From CAWALV01 sp963782965 (GTDB lineage: Bacteria > Actinomycetota > Actinomycetes > Acidothermales > Acidothermaceae), in NCBI GenBank assembly GCA_963782965.1, contig CAWALV010000002.1, forward strand, positions 1,240,001-1,304,000: a stretch of DNA of 64,000 nucleotides, in the 5' to 3' direction. Numbering within the stretch: the first letter of the stretch is position 1; each line of letters begins with the position of its first letter. The notes beneath the pieces were generated by a model. It was not told the origin of the DNA and did no database searches. It saw only the letters and a program-made list of their open reading frames with translations. Below are positions 36,315-44,282 of this stretch, one piece after another. A program made the translations under genes and the position numbers.

Positions 36315-37289
36315 ATGGCCAACATGGGTGTTGCGATCGGTGCTGCGATCGTGGCCGGCGGTTTCCTTGCCACCACGGGCGTTCTTCAGCAGCGGGCCGC
36401 AAGCGCCCGGCCAGAGGGTGAGGCGTTGTCGCTTCGGCTCTTCTCCTCGCTGCTGCGAAACCGGCTATGGCTCCTCGGGTTGGCCGCGGGCGTGGCGTCC
36501 TACGCGTTCCAAGCCGTGGCGCTCGCTTTCGGGCCGCTCGCACTGGTGCAGCCGATCTTCTTGAGCGAGCTGCTCTTCGCCGTGCCGATCTCGGTGCGGC
36601 TCTACAAGATGCGCCTGCACGCACGCGAATGGCTGGGCGTCGTCACCGTTGCGGCAGGGCTCGGCATCGGCGTCATCTCCGCGTGGCCACAACCGGGGAA
36701 CCCGCTGGCGCCGCTGGTCTCTTGGTTCATCGCGATCGGCATCGTCGCGGTCGCGGCCGGAGCGGCGGTATTCGTCGGACGCCGACGTGCCCAAGGTGCG
36801 GTCCGCTCGTCGCTCTACGCCTTCGCGGCGGCCGTCGTGATGGCGTTGCAGTCGGCTCTACTTGCCGCCACGGTTGCACTCCTCAAGCGCGGTGTGGTCG
36901 ACGTGTTCACCGCGTGGCAGTCGTACGCGCTCGTGCCGGTCACGGTCGTCGGCGTGCTGCTCGTGCAGAGCGCCTATCAAGCCGGCCCGCTTGCCGCGAG
37001 CATGCCGGTGATCGACGCCTCGGAGCCGTCGGTGGCGATCGTCTTGGGCGTCGCCCTCTTCGGGGAGACGATCCGCACCGCCGCCTGGAACCTCACCGGC
37101 ACGGCCATCGGGTTGAGCCTGTTCTTCCTCGGCATCGTGGTGCTCGACACCTCACCCGTCGTCCACCGCTTGCAACAAAAGCAGGAGAAGCGGCAGGAGC
37201 AAGCGGGCGAGGCCTCGGAAGGCTCAGCACCGGGTGACGCATCCGACGGCGAGTCGGACGACGACGTGGCCAGGCAGGCCGCCAAGTAG
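36315..37289 (+). CDS. DMT-type membrane protein
   Basis: 324 residues from the ATG at 36315; the ATG at 36324 has the better-placed GAGGA. Nine to ten hydrophobic helices start with MGVAIGAAIVAGGFLATTGVLQQRAASARPEG. It shares the QQRAASA motif, the 'ALVQPIF' helix and 'LLVQSAYQAGPLAASMPVIDASEP' with the divergent gene at 34938, so the two are paralogues transcribed from a 120-bp shared gap. The charged end (QQKQEKRQEQAGEASEG..., DDDVARQAAK) is soluble. The last eight codons and stop are tandemly duplicated in the DNA. Confidence 0.82.
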   Translation: MANMGVAIGAAIVAGGFLATTGVLQQRAASARPEGEALSLRLFSSLLRNRLWLLGLAAGVASYAFQAVALAFGPLALVQPIFLSELLFAVPISVRLYKMRLHAREWLGVVTVAAGLGIGVISAWPQPGNPLAPLVSWFIAIGIVAVAAGAAVFVGRRRAQGAVRSSLYAFAAAVVMALQSALLAATVALLKRGVVDVFTAWQSYALVPVTVVGVLLVQSAYQAGPLAASMPVIDASEPSVAIVLGVALFGETIRTAAWNLTGTAIGLSLFFLGIVVLDTSPVVHRLQQKQEKRQEQAGEASEGSAPGDASDGESDDDVARQAAK

Positions 37290-37316
37290 GACGTGGCCAG
37301 GCAGGCCGCCAAGTAG
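37263..37316. repeat. Perfect 27-bp tandem duplication including the stop codon
   Basis: The 27 bases 37263-37289 encode the last eight residues (DVARQAAK) and TAG of the DMT gene. They are repeated exactly at 37290-37316, in the same frame. The second copy is therefore untranslated unless the first TAG is read through, when the protein would gain nine residues. The identity of the copies suggests a recent slippage event. Confidence 0.95.
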
Positions 37317-37327
37317 CCGGCGGCTAC
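37313..37327. terminator. Hairpin between convergent DMT and PLDc_N genes
   Basis: GTAGCC (37313-37318) and GGCTAC (37322-37327) form a 6-bp stem with a GGC loop. It starts within the second copy of the tandem duplication and lies between two convergent genes, so it may end both transcripts. Confidence 0.4.
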
Positions 37328-37332
37328 CAGGG

Positions 37333-37512
37333 CTACCAGAGTTCGCTGCCGGTGAGCACGTAGAGGAACGGCACGAGCGGGAAGATCAAGAACACCGCCC
37401 ATGCGACTTTCGTCCCGCCCTCGATGTCCGTCCGTTTCGCCAGGTCGATCCAGGCGAGGACGACCGCGATGGGGTGAAAGATGCAAACGATCAGTTCGAG
37501 TATCTTCTTCAT
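37333..37512 (-). CDS. Small PLDc_N-like membrane protein
   Basis: 59 residues from the ATG at 37512. Two transmembrane helices (LELIVCIFHPIAVVLAWIDLA and KVAWAVFLIFPLVPFLYVLTG) separated by a short KRTDIEGGT loop, ending GSELW. The W-A-x-F-LIFPLVPFLY pattern is that of the phospholipase D-nuclease N-terminal (PLDc_N) domain, which often occurs alone as a small membrane protein of unknown role. It is monocistronic and divergent from eda. Confidence 0.75.
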   Translation of the reverse strand: MKKILELIVCIFHPIAVVLAWIDLAKRTDIEGGTKVAWAVFLIFPLVPFLYVLTGSELW

Positions 37513-37623
37513 GCCCCTCGTGTGCCCCGGAGCGTCCTCCGAAACCGTAGCGCCGGGGCGGTAGTATTCGGCCTCGCTCCAGACGTTTTCACGTTCACCG
37601 CCGCCCGACAGGAAGGTAGCGAC

Positions 37624-38304
37624 GTGCCCGAGGCACCGGCTGCCGAAACGGCCGCCATGTCGTCTGCCGAGTTCGTGGCGCAGCTCACCTCGCTGCGCAT
37701 CGTGCCTGTCGTCGTCCTCGATCGGGCGGACGACGCCGTGCCACTCGCCGAGGCGCTCGCGGCAGGTGGCATCGGGTGCATGGAAATCACGTTCCGTACC
37801 GCCGCTGCTGCCGCGGCGATCTCGTCGGTCGCCAACAGGTCGGACGTCGTGGTCGGTGCCGGCACGGTGACCTCCGTAGCTCAGGCCGACGCCGCGAGGC
37901 AAGCAGGCGCCCGTTTCATCGTGTCTCCCGGTTTCGACGCGGACGTCGATGCCCGGTGCCGAGACCTCGCCGTGCCTTATTTGCCCGGTGTCGCGACCGC
38001 CACCGAGATCATGCGCGCCCGCGCGGCGGGTCTCGACGTCCTGAAGCTCTTCCCGGCGGAGGCGCTCGGCGGGCTGGCCACGCTGAAGGCGCTGGCGGCG
38101 CCGTTTCCCGACGTCCGTTTCGTGCCGACCGGCGGCATCGACGCCGCGCTTGCCGTGGGCTATCTCGCGCATCCTTCGGTGCTGGCAGTCGGCGGCAGTT
38201 GGATGGTGCCGCGAGATGCGATCGCTCGCGGCGCGTGGGACGAGATCGAGACCCTGGCGCGAGGAGCCGCATACATAGCGGGCAGGCAGGACGAGGAGCC
38301 GTGA
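37624..38304 (+). CDS. eda: 2-dehydro-3-deoxy-phosphogluconate (KDPG) aldolase
   Basis: 226 residues from a GTG at 37624 with AGGAAGG upstream; an ATG at 37657 is an alternative. The class I aldolase motifs are present: catalytic Glu in CMEITFRT, GAGTVTS, FIVSPGFD, and the Schiff-base Lys in DVLKLFPAEALGG. It cleaves KDPG to pyruvate and glyceraldehyde-3-phosphate. Its stop shares a base with the ATG of the kinase gene that makes its substrate. Confidence 0.94.
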   Translation: MPEAPAAETAAMSSAEFVAQLTSLRIVPVVVLDRADDAVPLAEALAAGGIGCMEITFRTAAAAAAISSVANRSDVVVGAGTVTSVAQADAARQAGARFIVSPGFDADVDARCRDLAVPYLPGVATATEIMRARAAGLDVLKLFPAEALGGLATLKALAAPFPDVRFVPTGGIDAALAVGYLAHPSVLAVGGSWMVPRDAIARGAWDEIETLARGAAYIAGRQDEEP

Positions 38305-39407
38305 TGGGTGAGCTGGCGATCAGGCCGGCAGCGGAGTGCCGCTATGACCTCGTGTCGTTGGGCGAGGTCATGCTCCGGCTCGATCCGGGGGAGGATCGGG
38401 TGCGCAATGCGCGCCAGTTCCGGGTGTGGGAAGGCGGTGGCGAGTACAACGTCGCGCGCGGACTCCGCCGGTGCTTCGGCATGCGCACCGCGATCGTCAC
38501 CAGCCTCGCCGATAACGACATCGGCCGGCTCGTCGAAGACCTCATGCTCCAGGGCGGCGTCGACCAGACGTTCGTCAGCTGGGTGCCCTACGACGGCGTC
38601 GGGCGCAGCGTGCGGAACGGGCTCAACTTCACCGAACGCGGCTTCGGCCTGCGCGGGGCACTCGGCATATCGGATCGCGGCCACACCGCAGCCGCACAGA
38701 TGCCGGTCGATGCCGTCGATTGGGAGCACTTGTTCGGAGAGTTGGGGGTCCGCTGGTTTCACACCGGCGGCATCTTCGCCGGGCTTTCGGAGACGACGCC
38801 CGCTGTCGTCGAATCGGCGATGGCTGCCGCGCGCAAGCACGGCACGGTTATCTCCTACGACCTCAATTACCGGCCGAGCCTTTGGAAAGCGGTCGGCGGC
38901 CAGGCGCGGGCGCAGGAAGTCAACAAGCGGTTGGCTTCCTACGTCGACGTGATGATCGGCAACGAGGAGGACTTCACCGCGTGCCTCGGGCTCGCGGTGC
39001 CGGGCGCCGACGAGCACCTGCAGACCCTGCCGATCGAGGGCTTCAAGTCGATGATTTCGGCGGCCGCCGTGGCCTTCCCGAACTTCAAGGTCATCGCGAC
39101 GACGTTGCGCGGCGTGCGCAGCGCTACTCGCAACGACTGGAGCGGCATCGCGTGGTCGGCGGACGGCGGGTTCGCGCAGGCGACGGCCCGCACCGACGTG
39201 GAGATTCTGGACCGGGTCGGCGGCGGTGACTCGTTCGCGTCCGGGCTCATCTACGGGCTGCTGCAAGAGATGCCGTTGGCGATGGCGGTCGAATACGGTG
39301 CGGCGCACGGCGCGCTGGCTATGACCACTGCGGGTGATACGTCGACCGCCCGTCTCGCCGACGTCGAGGCACTGGTCAAGGGCAGCGGCGCGCGCGTCCA
39401 ACGCTGA
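38304..39407 (+). CDS. kdgK: 2-keto-3-deoxygluconate kinase (PfkB family)
   Basis: 367 residues from the ATG at 38304 (GAGGAG upstream). PfkB-family landmarks: SLGEVMLRLDPGEDRVRNARQF, GGEYNVARGLRR, DLNYRPSLW, GNEEDF, and the anion-hole/catalytic-base motif DRVGGGDSFASGLIY. It phosphorylates 2-keto-3-deoxygluconate to KDPG for the upstream aldolase. Together they serve sugar-acid (pectin, alginate, gluconate) breakdown or a semi-phosphorylative Entner-Doudoroff route. No dehydratase or transporter is in the operon. Confidence 0.93.
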   Translation: MGELAIRPAAECRYDLVSLGEVMLRLDPGEDRVRNARQFRVWEGGGEYNVARGLRRCFGMRTAIVTSLADNDIGRLVEDLMLQGGVDQTFVSWVPYDGVGRSVRNGLNFTERGFGLRGALGISDRGHTAAAQMPVDAVDWEHLFGELGVRWFHTGGIFAGLSETTPAVVESAMAAARKHGTVISYDLNYRPSLWKAVGGQARAQEVNKRLASYVDVMIGNEEDFTACLGLAVPGADEHLQTLPIEGFKSMISAAAVAFPNFKVIATTLRGVRSATRNDWSGIAWSADGGFAQATARTDVEILDRVGGGDSFASGLIYGLLQEMPLAMAVEYGAAHGALAMTTAGDTSTARLADVEALVKGSGARVQR

Positions 39408-39453
39408 GTTCGTCACCACGGCCTCGGCGCTCGACCCACTGGCGACCGCGCCG

Positions 39454-39572
39454 GTGTGTCGCCCGCGAATGTGGCGTTTCGCGAGGCGTGGCCGCGGTGT
39501 GTCGCCCGCGAATGTGGCGTTTCGCGGGCGTGGCCGCGGTGTGCTCGCCCGCGAATCGTGGCGTTTCGCGGG
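39454..39572. repeat. Imperfect 42-43 bp tandem repeat (about 2.8 copies)
   Basis: Copies begin at 39454, 39497 and 39539, each carrying a CCCGCGAATGTGGCGTTTCG core followed by a GTGGCCGCG spacer. The third copy has small insertions and ends early. The same core, reverse-complemented, is repeated at 47145-47210, so this is a dispersed intergenic repeat family. It occupies the gap between the convergent kdgK and ramB. Confidence 0.9.
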
Positions 39573-39603
39573 GCGGAGGGTTGCGTCGATGAAGGGGCGA
39601 TGC

Positions 39604-41094
39604 CTACTCCGCCGGTTCGTCGTCGGCGTGCCGGTCGAGGAACCCGTAGACGTCGGGTTCGTCGACCCCCGGGAAGGTGCCCGGCGGTAGTGCCGCCAAC
39701 AGATGCGAGTGCGCGCGCGCCGAAGGCCACGCATGGCCCTCCCACCGTGCGCTCACCGCCGGCGCCGGCTGCCTGCAGCAGCTGCGATCCGGGCAGGTCG
39801 AGGTCATCCGCCGGTTCGTGTCGCGCCCACGGAACCAACGCGCGTCGGAGTAGGGCACTCCCACGTTGATCGCATACTCGCCACTCGTCGTCGCCTCGAC
39901 GTGCGCTTCGCACCAGTAGGTGCCGGACGGCGTGTCGGTGTACTGCGTGAAGCTCGAGTAGCGGTCGCCTGAACTGAACACCATGCGCGAGGCCCACGCG
40001 CGGCAACCGAGTTGTCCTTCGATCGCCCCCAGGGGGTCGGTCGGGAACGACACGCCGTCGTTCTCGTAGGCCTTGTAAATGGTGCCGCTCTCGTGCACCC
40101 GCATGAAGTGCACCCGAACACCCAGATGCTGCGTGACGAGGTTGGTGAACCGGTGTGCCGCGGTCTCATACGACACCGCGAACATGTCGCGCAGGTCTTC
40201 GACGGCGATATCGCGCTGCTTCTTGGCTTTCTCCAGGAACTCGACCGCCGGCGCCTCGGGCATCAACAAGGCTGCGGCGAAGTAGTTCGCCTCGACCCGC
40301 TGGCGTAAGAAGTCGCCGAAGTCGTTCGGATCGGCGTGGCCCAAGACGAAGTGGCCGAGGGTTTGCAGCACGATCGCCCGAGGGTCGTGGCTGCTGACTA
40401 CGTTGGGCCGCGGCAGGTAGATGCGCCGGTGCCGCAGGTCGGTGACCGACCGTGTCGACCGCGGCAGGTCGCCGACATGATGCAGCGTGAAGCCGAGGTG
40501 TTCGGCGATCGCCGCGATCGACTGGTGCGAAAGCGGGCCACCCGCATGCCCCACCGCATCGAGCAACGGCTTTACCGCAGCTTCGACTTCCGCGTAGTAG
40601 TTGTTACGCGCGCGCATCGACTGCCGCAGCTCGACGTTCGCGCGCCGTGCCTCCTCCGGCGTCGCCGCCCGCCGGTTCGCCTGGGCGCGCAACTCGGCGT
40701 GCAAGCCGACGAGTGCCTCGAGCACTTCGGTGGGCAGGCGGCGTCCGGGATGCACGAGCGGCAGCCCGAGTTCGGCGTAGCTCGGGTCGCGCTGCGCGCG
40801 TTCGAGGTTGATCTCGAGCGCCGCTCGCCGCGACGGCGCCTCCGGCTTGAGTAGTTCACCGACCGGTACCGAGAGCGCCGAGGCGAGATCGTGCAGCAGC
40901 CGCAGGCGAGGTTCGCGGCGTCCGTTCTCGATCGTCGACAGGTGGGATGCGGTGCAGCCCACCTTGACGCCGAGGTCGGCAAGGGTGAGGTGTTGTTGCT
41001 CGCGTAGGAACCGCAGCCGCCGGCCCACCGTGAGCAGGTCGCCACGTTGCGGTTGGGCGAGATCGGCCGCTGAACTTCGCATTCTCGTGACCAT
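39604..41094 (-). CDS. ramB: RamB-type regulator of acetate metabolism (XRE + IrrE-like)
   Basis: 496 residues from the ATG at 41094. An N-terminal Cro/CI helix-turn-helix (RRLRFLREQQHLTLADLGVKVGCTASHLSTIENGRREP) is followed by an ImmA/IrrE-like domain (TLGHFVLGHADPNDF, VEANYFAAALLMPE) and a C-terminal short-chain-fatty-acyl regulator domain (GCRAWASRMVFSSGDR), ending with a Cys cluster (CPDRSCCRQ). This layout is that of RamB, the corynebacterial repressor/activator of isocitrate lyase and malate synthase. It is divergent from aceA-aceB across a ~97-bp gap, as expected for their regulator. Confidence 0.9.
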   Translation of the reverse strand: MVTRMRSSAADLAQPQRGDLLTVGRRLRFLREQQHLTLADLGVKVGCTASHLSTIENGRREPRLRLLHDLASALSVPVGELLKPEAPSRRAALEINLERAQRDPSYAELGLPLVHPGRRLPTEVLEALVGLHAELRAQANRRAATPEEARRANVELRQSMRARNNYYAEVEAAVKPLLDAVGHAGGPLSHQSIAAIAEHLGFTLHHVGDLPRSTRSVTDLRHRRIYLPRPNVVSSHDPRAIVLQTLGHFVLGHADPNDFGDFLRQRVEANYFAAALLMPEAPAVEFLEKAKKQRDIAVEDLRDMFAVSYETAAHRFTNLVTQHLGVRVHFMRVHESGTIYKAYENDGVSFPTDPLGAIEGQLGCRAWASRMVFSSGDRYSSFTQYTDTPSGTYWCEAHVEATTSGEYAINVGVPYSDARWFRGRDTNRRMTSTCPDRSCCRQPAPAVSARWEGHAWPSARAHSHLLAALPPGTFPGVDEPDVYGFLDRHADDEPAE

Positions 41095-41098
41095 AGCG

Positions 41099-41137
41099 CA
41101 ACTTTGACAGTTCTTCACCACCTCCGAGTAGGTGAAG
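41099..41137. promoter_or_regulatory. ramB-aceA intergenic operator candidates
   Basis: A CAACTTTGACAG element starting at 41099 resembles the AACTTTGCAAA-type sites described for RamB. Just downstream, CTTCACC (41113-41119) and GGTGAAG (41131-41137) form a 7-bp inverted repeat with an 11-bp centre. Both lie between the divergent ramB and aceA starts. The match to the RamB site is partial and from memory. Confidence 0.4.
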
Positions 41138-41191
41138 TTTCCGGGAACGGTCGCAGTCTCTTGGGAACCCCTAGGCGCTGGAGTGGTGGCC

Positions 41192-42568
41192 ATGGCAACG
41201 GACCTGACCGACCCGATGGACCCGATGGACCCGATGGGCCCGACAGGTGCGACGCGGCGCGCAGAGCAGCGCAGCGAACGCCTGGCGCGGGAGTGGGCGA
41301 GCGACCCTCGGTGGCGAGGGGTGCAGCGCAGCTACGGCGCGGCCGACGTCGTCCGGCTCGCCGGTTCGGTGCGCGAGGAGCACACGCTTGCGCGCCGCGG
41401 CGCCGAGCGGCTTTGGCGGCTGCTGACCACCCAGCCCTATCTCCCCGCCCTGGGCGCGATGACCGGCGGCCAAGCCGTGCAGATGGTGCGGGCCGGCTTG
41501 CAGGCGATCTACCTCTCGGGCTGGCAGGTCGCGGCCGATGCCAACCTCGCCGGTCAGACCTACCCCGACCAGAGCCTGTATCCGGCGAACTCGGTGCCGG
41601 CCGTCGTGCGCCGCATCAACAACGCGTTGTTGCGTGCCGACCAGATCGCCACCGCTGAGGGCGCGACCGACCCGATCGAGTGGCTTGCCCCGATCGTCGC
41701 GGACGGCGAGGCGGGCTTCGGTGGCGTCCTCAACGTCTTCGAGCTGACCAAGGCGCTGATAGCAGCCGGCGCGGCGGGCGTGCACTTCGAAGACCAGCTC
41801 GCGGCGGAGAAGAAGTGTGGCCACCTCGGGGGCAAGGTGCTGGTGCCGACCAGCCAGCACGTGCGCACCCTGAACGCGGCGCGGCTCGCCGCCGACATCG
41901 CCGGGGTGCCGACCGTGGTCATCGCCCGCACCGACTCACTCGGCGCGAATCTCGTCACCAGCGACGTCGACGAGCTCGACGCCGCGTTCTGCACCGGCGA
42001 GCGCACACCCGAGGGTTTCTATCGTGTGCGCAACGGCTTGGAGGCCGCGATCGCCCGCGGCCTCGCGTACGCGCCCTACGCCGACCTGCTGTGGGTCGAG
42101 ACGGCGACTCCCGATCTCGGTTTGGCCCGGGAGTTCGCGCAGGCGATCCACACGCGTTACCCAGGCAAGCTGCTCGCCTACAACTGCTCGCCGTCGTTCA
42201 ACTGGCGGGCCAACCTCGACGACGCCGCGATCGCCCGATTCCAGGCCGAACTCGGTGCGCTCGGCTACCGGTTCCAGTTCATCACGCTGGCCGGTTTCCA
42301 CGCGCTGAACCACACGATGTTCGAGCTGGCCCGGTCTTACGCCATCGAGGGGATGCCGGCCTACGTGCGGTTGCAGGAGGCCGAGTTCGGCTCGGAGCGG
42401 CACGGGTACACCGCGACCCGGCACCAGGCCGAGGTCGGCACCGGCTACTTCGACCTGGTCGCGACGGCGATCGACCCGCGCAGCCAGACGGTCGCGTTGC
42501 GCGGCTCGACCGAAGAGGACCAGTTCGCTCATGCCGCGGCTGCGGTGCCGTCTGTGACAGGGGTGTGA
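41192..42568 (+). CDS. aceA: Isocitrate lyase
   Basis: 458 residues from the ATG at 41192 (GGAG 8 nt upstream; the frame is open 20 codons earlier). The catalytic signature KKCGHLGGKVLVP with its nucleophilic Cys is intact, as are SVPAVVRRINNA, WLAPIVADGEAGFGG and YNCSPSFNW. It splits isocitrate into glyoxylate and succinate, the first step of the glyoxylate shunt for growth on acetate or fatty acids. The N-terminus has an odd MDPMDPMGP stretch from a 9-bp triplet repeat. aceB follows after one base. Confidence 0.96.
   Translation: MATDLTDPMDPMDPMGPTGATRRAEQRSERLAREWASDPRWRGVQRSYGAADVVRLAGSVREEHTLARRGAERLWRLLTTQPYLPALGAMTGGQAVQMVRAGLQAIYLSGWQVAADANLAGQTYPDQSLYPANSVPAVVRRINNALLRADQIATAEGATDPIEWLAPIVADGEAGFGGVLNVFELTKALIAAGAAGVHFEDQLAAEKKCGHLGGKVLVPTSQHVRTLNAARLAADIAGVPTVVIARTDSLGANLVTSDVDELDAAFCTGERTPEGFYRVRNGLEAAIARGLAYAPYADLLWVETATPDLGLAREFAQAIHTRYPGKLLAYNCSPSFNWRANLDDAAIARFQAELGALGYRFQFITLAGFHALNHTMFELARSYAIEGMPAYVRLQEAEFGSERHGYTATRHQAEVGTGYFDLVATAIDPRSQTVALRGSTEEDQFAHAAAAVPSVTGV
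41210..41236 (+). repeat. 9-bp triplet repeat inside aceA N-terminus
   Basis: GACCCGATG is repeated three times in tandem, encoding DPM units in the first 15 residues of isocitrate lyase. The stretch precedes the conserved fold, so length change would probably be tolerated. Confidence 0.9.
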
Positions 42569-42569
42569 G

Positions 42570-44225
42570 GTGAGCACGATGAACCAGCTGGACGCCGCAG
42601 CTTTCGTGCGGCGAATCGAGGTGGTCGGCCCGACCGGCCCGCGATACGACGAGGTGCTCACCCCCGAGGCGCTAGCGTTCGTCGCCGCGCTCGACGGCGA
42701 ATTCGCCGAGCGGCGGGTCGAGCTGCTGCGGCGCCGGCGCGAGGTGCGCCGGCGGCTCGCCGAAGGGGAGCTGCTCGACTTCCTACCGGAGACCCAACGA
42801 GTGCGGGACGACTCGAGCTGGCGGGTCGCGCCCATCGCACCCGGGTTGGCCGATCGCCGGGTGGAGATCACCGGCCCGACCGACCGCAAGATGACCGTGA
42901 ACGCGCTGAACTCCGGCGCCCGCGTGTGGATGGCCGACTTCGAGGACTCCTCCAGCCCGACGTGGCGCAACGTCGTCACAGGTCAGGCGAACCTGATCGC
43001 TGCGATCGAGCGGCGCATCGACTTCACCAGCCCCGAAGGCAAGGAGTACCGGCTCGGCACCGAGCTGCCGACCATCATGGTGCGGCCGCGCGGCTGGCAC
43101 CTGCCCGAGAAGCACCTGCGCGTCGACGGCCGGTGCGTCGGCGCCAGCTTCGTCGACTTCGGGTTGTACTTCTACCACTGCGCGACGCGGCAGATCGAAA
43201 GCGGCCTCGGGCCGTACTTCTACCTGGCCAAGCTGGAGAATCACCTCGAGGCGAGGCTGTGGAACGACGTCTTCTGCCGCGCCCAGGAGTTGCTGGCGAT
43301 CCCGCGAGGCACCGTTCGTGCGACGGTGCTCATCGAGACGATCACCGCCGCGTTCGAGATGGAAGAGATCCTCTACGAGTTGCGCGAGCACTCCGCCGGG
43401 CTGAACGCGGGCCGGTGGGACTACATCTTCAGCATCATCAAGAACTTCGGCGCTGCGGGGGAGCAGTTCGTGCTGCCCGACCGGGCCGACGTCACGATGA
43501 CCGTGCCGTTCATGCGCGCATACACCGAGCTGCTCGTCCGTACCTGCCACCGGCGCGGCGCCCATGCCATCGGCGGCATGGCGGCGTTCGTGCCGAACCG
43601 GCGCGACCCCCAGGTGACGGTTGCCGCGCTCGATCGAGTGAGCGCCGACAAGCAGCGGGAAGCCGCCGACGGTTTCGACGGGTCGTGGGTCGCCCACCCC
43701 GATCTCGTGGCCACCTGCCAGGAGGTCTTCGACGCCGTCCTGGGCGAACGACCGAACCAGCTCGACGTCACGGCCGCGGGCGAGCCGATCACCGCAGTCG
43801 ACCTGCTGTCGATCAGCAAGACGCCGGGTGAGGTCACCGAGGCGGGCATTCGCCAGAACGTCGCCGTCAGCCTTCGCTACCTCGAAGCCTGGCTCGGCGG
43901 CCAGGGTGCCGTCGCCATCAACAACCTGATGGAAGACGCGGCCACCGTCGAGATCTCGCGTTCGCAAATCTGGCAATGGCTGCACCATGCGGTGGCGACA
44001 GCCGAAGGCGCCGTCGTCACGCCCGGACTGGTCGACGCGATCCTGCAGGAGGAGGTGCAGAAGCTGCGCAGCGAAGTCGGCGATGCCGAGTTCGACCGGC
44101 GGCCCTTCTCCGACGCCGTCGACCTGTTCTGCGAGGTCGCGTTCGCGGACGAGTACGTCGAGTTCCTGACCAGACCGGCGTACCTCCGCCTCCTCGAGCT
44201 GGAGAGCCAGACGCTCGCCGGCTGA
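42570..44225 (+). CDS. aceB: Malate synthase A
   Basis: 551 residues from a GTG one base after aceA. The type A signatures are present: FEDSSSPTWRNVVTGQANL, MVRPRGWHLPEKH, ATVLIETITAAFEMEEILYEL, and the catalytic Asp region near NNLMEDAATVEISRSQIWQWL. It condenses glyoxylate with acetyl-CoA to malate, completing the shunt begun by AceA. Many actinobacteria use the G-type (GlcB) instead. Here the A form is in an operon with aceA, under probable RamB control. Confidence 0.96.
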   Translation: MSTMNQLDAAAFVRRIEVVGPTGPRYDEVLTPEALAFVAALDGEFAERRVELLRRRREVRRRLAEGELLDFLPETQRVRDDSSWRVAPIAPGLADRRVEITGPTDRKMTVNALNSGARVWMADFEDSSSPTWRNVVTGQANLIAAIERRIDFTSPEGKEYRLGTELPTIMVRPRGWHLPEKHLRVDGRCVGASFVDFGLYFYHCATRQIESGLGPYFYLAKLENHLEARLWNDVFCRAQELLAIPRGTVRATVLIETITAAFEMEEILYELREHSAGLNAGRWDYIFSIIKNFGAAGEQFVLPDRADVTMTVPFMRAYTELLVRTCHRRGAHAIGGMAAFVPNRRDPQVTVAALDRVSADKQREAADGFDGSWVAHPDLVATCQEVFDAVLGERPNQLDVTAAGEPITAVDLLSISKTPGEVTEAGIRQNVAVSLRYLEAWLGGQGAVAINNLMEDAATVEISRSQIWQWLHHAVATAEGAVVTPGLVDAILQEEVQKLRSEVGDAEFDRRPFSDAVDLFCEVAFADEYVEFLTRPAYLRLLELESQTLAG

Positions 44226-44282
44226 TCGCCGGAACGTACGCGCAGGCTTTGCCGGCCCGCGCGGTCGTGCCAAGGTGGGAGC

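Noticed and set aside
39454..39572. Possible CRISPR array at the 42-43 bp repeats
   Set aside because: The repeats are contiguous, with no unique spacers, and no cas genes are present; the same core is found reversed at another gap.
41132..41191. Upstream in-frame start giving 20 extra residues on isocitrate lyase
   Set aside because: The ATG at 41192 has a GGAG site at good distance, and the extra residues would run through the operator region shared with ramB.
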